Positions 4,699 to 6,657 of a stretch of 6,657 nt of DNA are shown piece after piece. Positions within the stretch are counted from its first letter, which is position 1; each line of letters opens with the position of its first letter. Below the pieces are notes generated by a model, which saw only the letters and a list, made by a program, of their open reading frames with translations, searched no databases and was not told the origin of the DNA. The DNA comes from Armatimonadaceae bacterium (GTDB lineage: Bacteria; Armatimonadota; Armatimonadia; Armatimonadales; Armatimonadaceae). The stretch covers positions 1 through 6,657 of the forward strand of contig JAUJNC010000242.1 of NCBI GenBank assembly GCA_030446525.1, given 5' to 3'. A program made the translations under genes and the position numbers.

Positions 4699-6657
4699 AT
4701 GCTCCTCATTGCGCTTGCCTGCCTGGGCATGCGAGCTGCCGCCGCGAACGGGAAGGACGCTACCCTGATGCGAACGCCGCGTTATCCGCTCAAGACGGCG
4801 CGCGTGCTTCACAGCGATGCCGACCTCGCCCAGGCCCGCGCCAACATCCAGCGGTACCCCGCGGCGCGCGCCGTCGCCGGCGAAATCATCAAAAGCGCCG
4901 ATCAGTGGCTGGCGTGGGACGATGAAGAGCTCGCCGGCCTCGTCACCCCCGCCCAGGTGCCGCGCGCCTTCGACGTGGGGAGCACCGTCGGTTGTCCGCG
5001 ATGCGGCAAGGAGATCCACGAGAAGTTCGGCACCTACCCCTGGCTCGTCGATCTGAAGAAGCCCTTCAAGCTCACGTGCCCCGTGGACGGCAGCGTCTAC
5101 CCCAGCAACGACTACGCCACTTATTACCGGAGCGGCTTCAAAGAGAAACGGGGCTGGGACACCGCCTACGTGGACGACGGGTGGGGCTGGCAGGCGCCGA
5201 GCGGCGAACGCTACTGGTTCGTCGCGCACTACAACCACCGGGTGTGGCACCGGCACATCGGACCCGGCGTGGCATCTCTGGGACGGGCGTATCTGCTGAC
5301 CGGCGACCGGCGCTATGCCCACAAGGCCGCCGTGATGCTGCACCGCATTGCCCAGGTGTACCCGGAGATGGACCACGAGAAGCAGTCGCGCTACGGCACG
5401 ATGCAGGCGGCGCGCGGTCGGCGCTATCCCGGCAAGGTGCTCAACCACATCTGGGAGACCAACCTCGTGGAGGGGCTGGCGGCCGCCTACGACGCGGTCT
5501 GGGAGACGATCGACGCGGACGCGGATCTGCAGCGCTTGTGCCGGAAAAGCGGGCGCGAGGTGCGCGCGTTCATCGAGGCGAACCTGCTGGAGGACGCGAT
5601 CGACGCCTACTTCGCCGAAAAGGTCCGCGGCAACTTCGGCATGCACCAGAGCGCCCTCGTCCACCTGGCGCTGGCACGCCAGCACGGCGACAACGCGCGC
5701 TGGCTCGACGACCTGGTGAACCGGACCGGGTCCTCCTCGCTGCACACCGGCCTGAGCTTCGCCCTGTATAACCTCGTCTTCCGCGACGGCGTGCCCAACG
5801 AAACGGCGCCCGGATACAACGGCATCTGGGTGAGCAGCCTGTCCGAGATGGCTGTTCTGATGAAAAAGGCGGATCAGGACCTGTTCGCGCTCCCGCGCCT
5901 GCGGCGTTTGTACGACGGCGTCCTCGACGTCATCAACGTGGGCAAGTTCACGCCCTCCCTGGGCGACAGCGGCAGCGTCTACGGCGGGCTGATCGGGCAG
6001 AACGCGTCGGTCTTCCAGGCCGCCTACCGGCAGTACGGTGACGAGCGCTACGCCCGGTTCCTGGCCGCCTTCGGCGCCACGGGGGACAAGGGCTTCACGA
6101 CGTTCGAGTCCTTGTTTCATCCGCCCGTCCCCGCCACGCTGCAGAAGCCCCGACCGCCGTCCGCGCGCCTGCTGGACGGCTACGGCATGGGCATCCTGAA
6201 CAACCGCGCCGACACGGTCTCGGTCTCGCTCTACTACGGCCTGAAGGGCGGACACGGGCACTTCGACCGGCTCGGCTTCGAGCTGTTCGCCGCGGGCCAG
6301 CCGCTCATGCCCGACCTGGGCTATCCCGACGCCATGAACGACTACGTGCCGGGCATCTACACCTGGTCCAAGAACACCATCGCCCACAACACGGTCACCG
6401 TGGATGCCTCCCGGCAGCGCGGCAACCAGGCGGGCGTGGTCCATCTCTTCGCGGACAGCCCGTTCGCCCGCGTCCTCGACGTGGACGCGCCGGGCACCTA
6501 CCCGCAGTGCCGGACGTACCGGCGCTGCCTGCTCATGGTGGACGCGGGCAACGAGCGCAGCTACTTCCTGGACGTCTTCGCGGTCGACGGCGGCGGCCAG
6601 CACGACTACAGCCGCCCCGGACCGCCGGGGACCCTGTCATGCTTTATGGTCGCACCG
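4699..6657 (+). CDS. heparinase II/III family polysaccharide lyase-like protein (3' end outside window)
   Basis: 653 residues are visible and the frame is open to the right edge. Members of this family cleave uronic-acid-containing polysaccharides by beta-elimination (heparinoids, alginate oligomers and others). ATG 4699 is chosen because it gives a signal-peptide-like start (MLLIALACLGMRAAAA); it lacks a well-spaced ribosome-binding site (AGGGGGAG ends 16 nt upstream), and an in-frame ATG at 4606 would add 31 residues. A Cys-containing module CPRCGKE (99-105) and LTCPVDGSVYPSND (125-138) precedes the alpha/alpha-toroid. Toroid motifs are NHIWETNLVEG (249-259), GNFGMHQ (311-317) and VPNETAPGYNGIW (365-377). 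The C-terminal heparinase-like sheet domain shows KGGHGHFDRLGFELFAAG (516-533), with His and Asp residues typical of this domain, then NTIAHNTVTVD and, near the edge, GGGQHDYSRPGPPG. Full-length relatives are often longer than 653 residues, so a few tens to hundreds of residues may be missing. The substrate is not determined; the beta-helix and esterase-like neighbours agree with glycan degradation. Confidence 0.94.
   Translation, partial: MLLIALACLGMRAAAANGKDATLMRTPRYPLKTARVLHSDADLAQARANIQRYPAARAVAGEIIKSADQWLAWDDEELAGLVTPAQVPRAFDVGSTVGCPRCGKEIHEKFGTYPWLVDLKKPFKLTCPVDGSVYPSNDYATYYRSGFKEKRGWDTAYVDDGWGWQAPSGERYWFVAHYNHRVWHRHIGPGVASLGRAYLLTGDRRYAHKAAVMLHRIAQVYPEMDHEKQSRYGTMQAARGRRYPGKVLNHIWETNLVEGLAAAYDAVWETIDADADLQRLCRKSGREVRAFIEANLLEDAIDAYFAEKVRGNFGMHQSALVHLALARQHGDNARWLDDLVNRTGSSSLHTGLSFALYNLVFRDGVPNETAPGYNGIWVSSLSEMAVLMKKADQDLFALPRLRRLYDGVLDVINVGKFTPSLGDSGSVYGGLIGQNASVFQAAYRQYGDERYARFLAAFGATGDKGFTTFESLFHPPVPATLQKPRPPSARLLDGYGMGILNNRADTVSVSLYYGLKGGHGHFDRLGFELFAAGQPLMPDLGYPDAMNDYVPGIYTWSKNTIAHNTVTVDASRQRGNQAGVVHLFADSPFARVLDVDAPGTYPQCRTYRRCLLMVDAGNERSYFLDVFAVDGGGQHDYSRPGPPGTLSCFMVAP

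Noticed and set aside
4636..6603. 655-residue open frame on the minus strand
   Set aside because: It lies antisense to the clearly recognisable heparinase II/III-like gene. Its translation is Val/Ala/Arg/His-rich without domains, a common shadow frame in GC-rich DNA.

Overview
The window is GC-rich bacterial DNA coding for breakdown of a polysaccharide, most likely a uronic-acid-containing one. It looks like a contig of an uncultured environmental bacterium. The mix of a heparinase II/III-like lyase with a Cys-rich N-terminal module, a secreted beta-helix protein and several acetylxylan-esterase-like alpha/beta hydrolases is common in Planctomycetota, Verrucomicrobiota/Lentisphaerota and similar groups. 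The phylum is an inference; no marker gene is present.

Layout, left to right. (1) 3-467 (+): C-terminal end of an alpha/beta hydrolase that begins outside the window. (2) 482-2275 (+): a complete secreted right-handed beta-helix protein, 14 nt after gene 1. (3) 2293-2472 (+): a 59-residue ORF with a strong GGAGG ribosome-binding site, not recognised. (4) 2469-3404 (+): a second alpha/beta hydrolase, joined to (3) by an ATGA stop/start overlap and broken by several frameshifts and two long poly-G tracts. (5) 3385-4536 (-): a third alpha/beta hydrolase, tail-to-tail with (4) and also split over all three frames. (6) 4537-4698: a short divergent intergenic region with a perfect 17-bp palindrome. 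(7) 4699-6657 (+): a heparinase II/III-family polysaccharide lyase that runs off the right edge.

Genes 1 to 4 look like one operon; gene 5 faces it, and gene 7 is divergent from gene 5. The plausible joint role is outside-the-cytoplasm depolymerisation (the beta-helix protein and the heparinase-like lyase) together with ester removal by the hydrolases. The actual substrate cannot be read from the sequence.

The most notable oddity is technical or evolutionary: between about 2570 and 4130 both converging hydrolase genes keep highly recognisable family motifs, but these jump between frames roughly every 50-200 bp. The flanking genes are intact. I read this as a patch of poor consensus sequence rather than true decay, though a double pseudogene cannot be excluded. 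I found no RNA gene, CRISPR array, insertion sequence or clearly new biological system.
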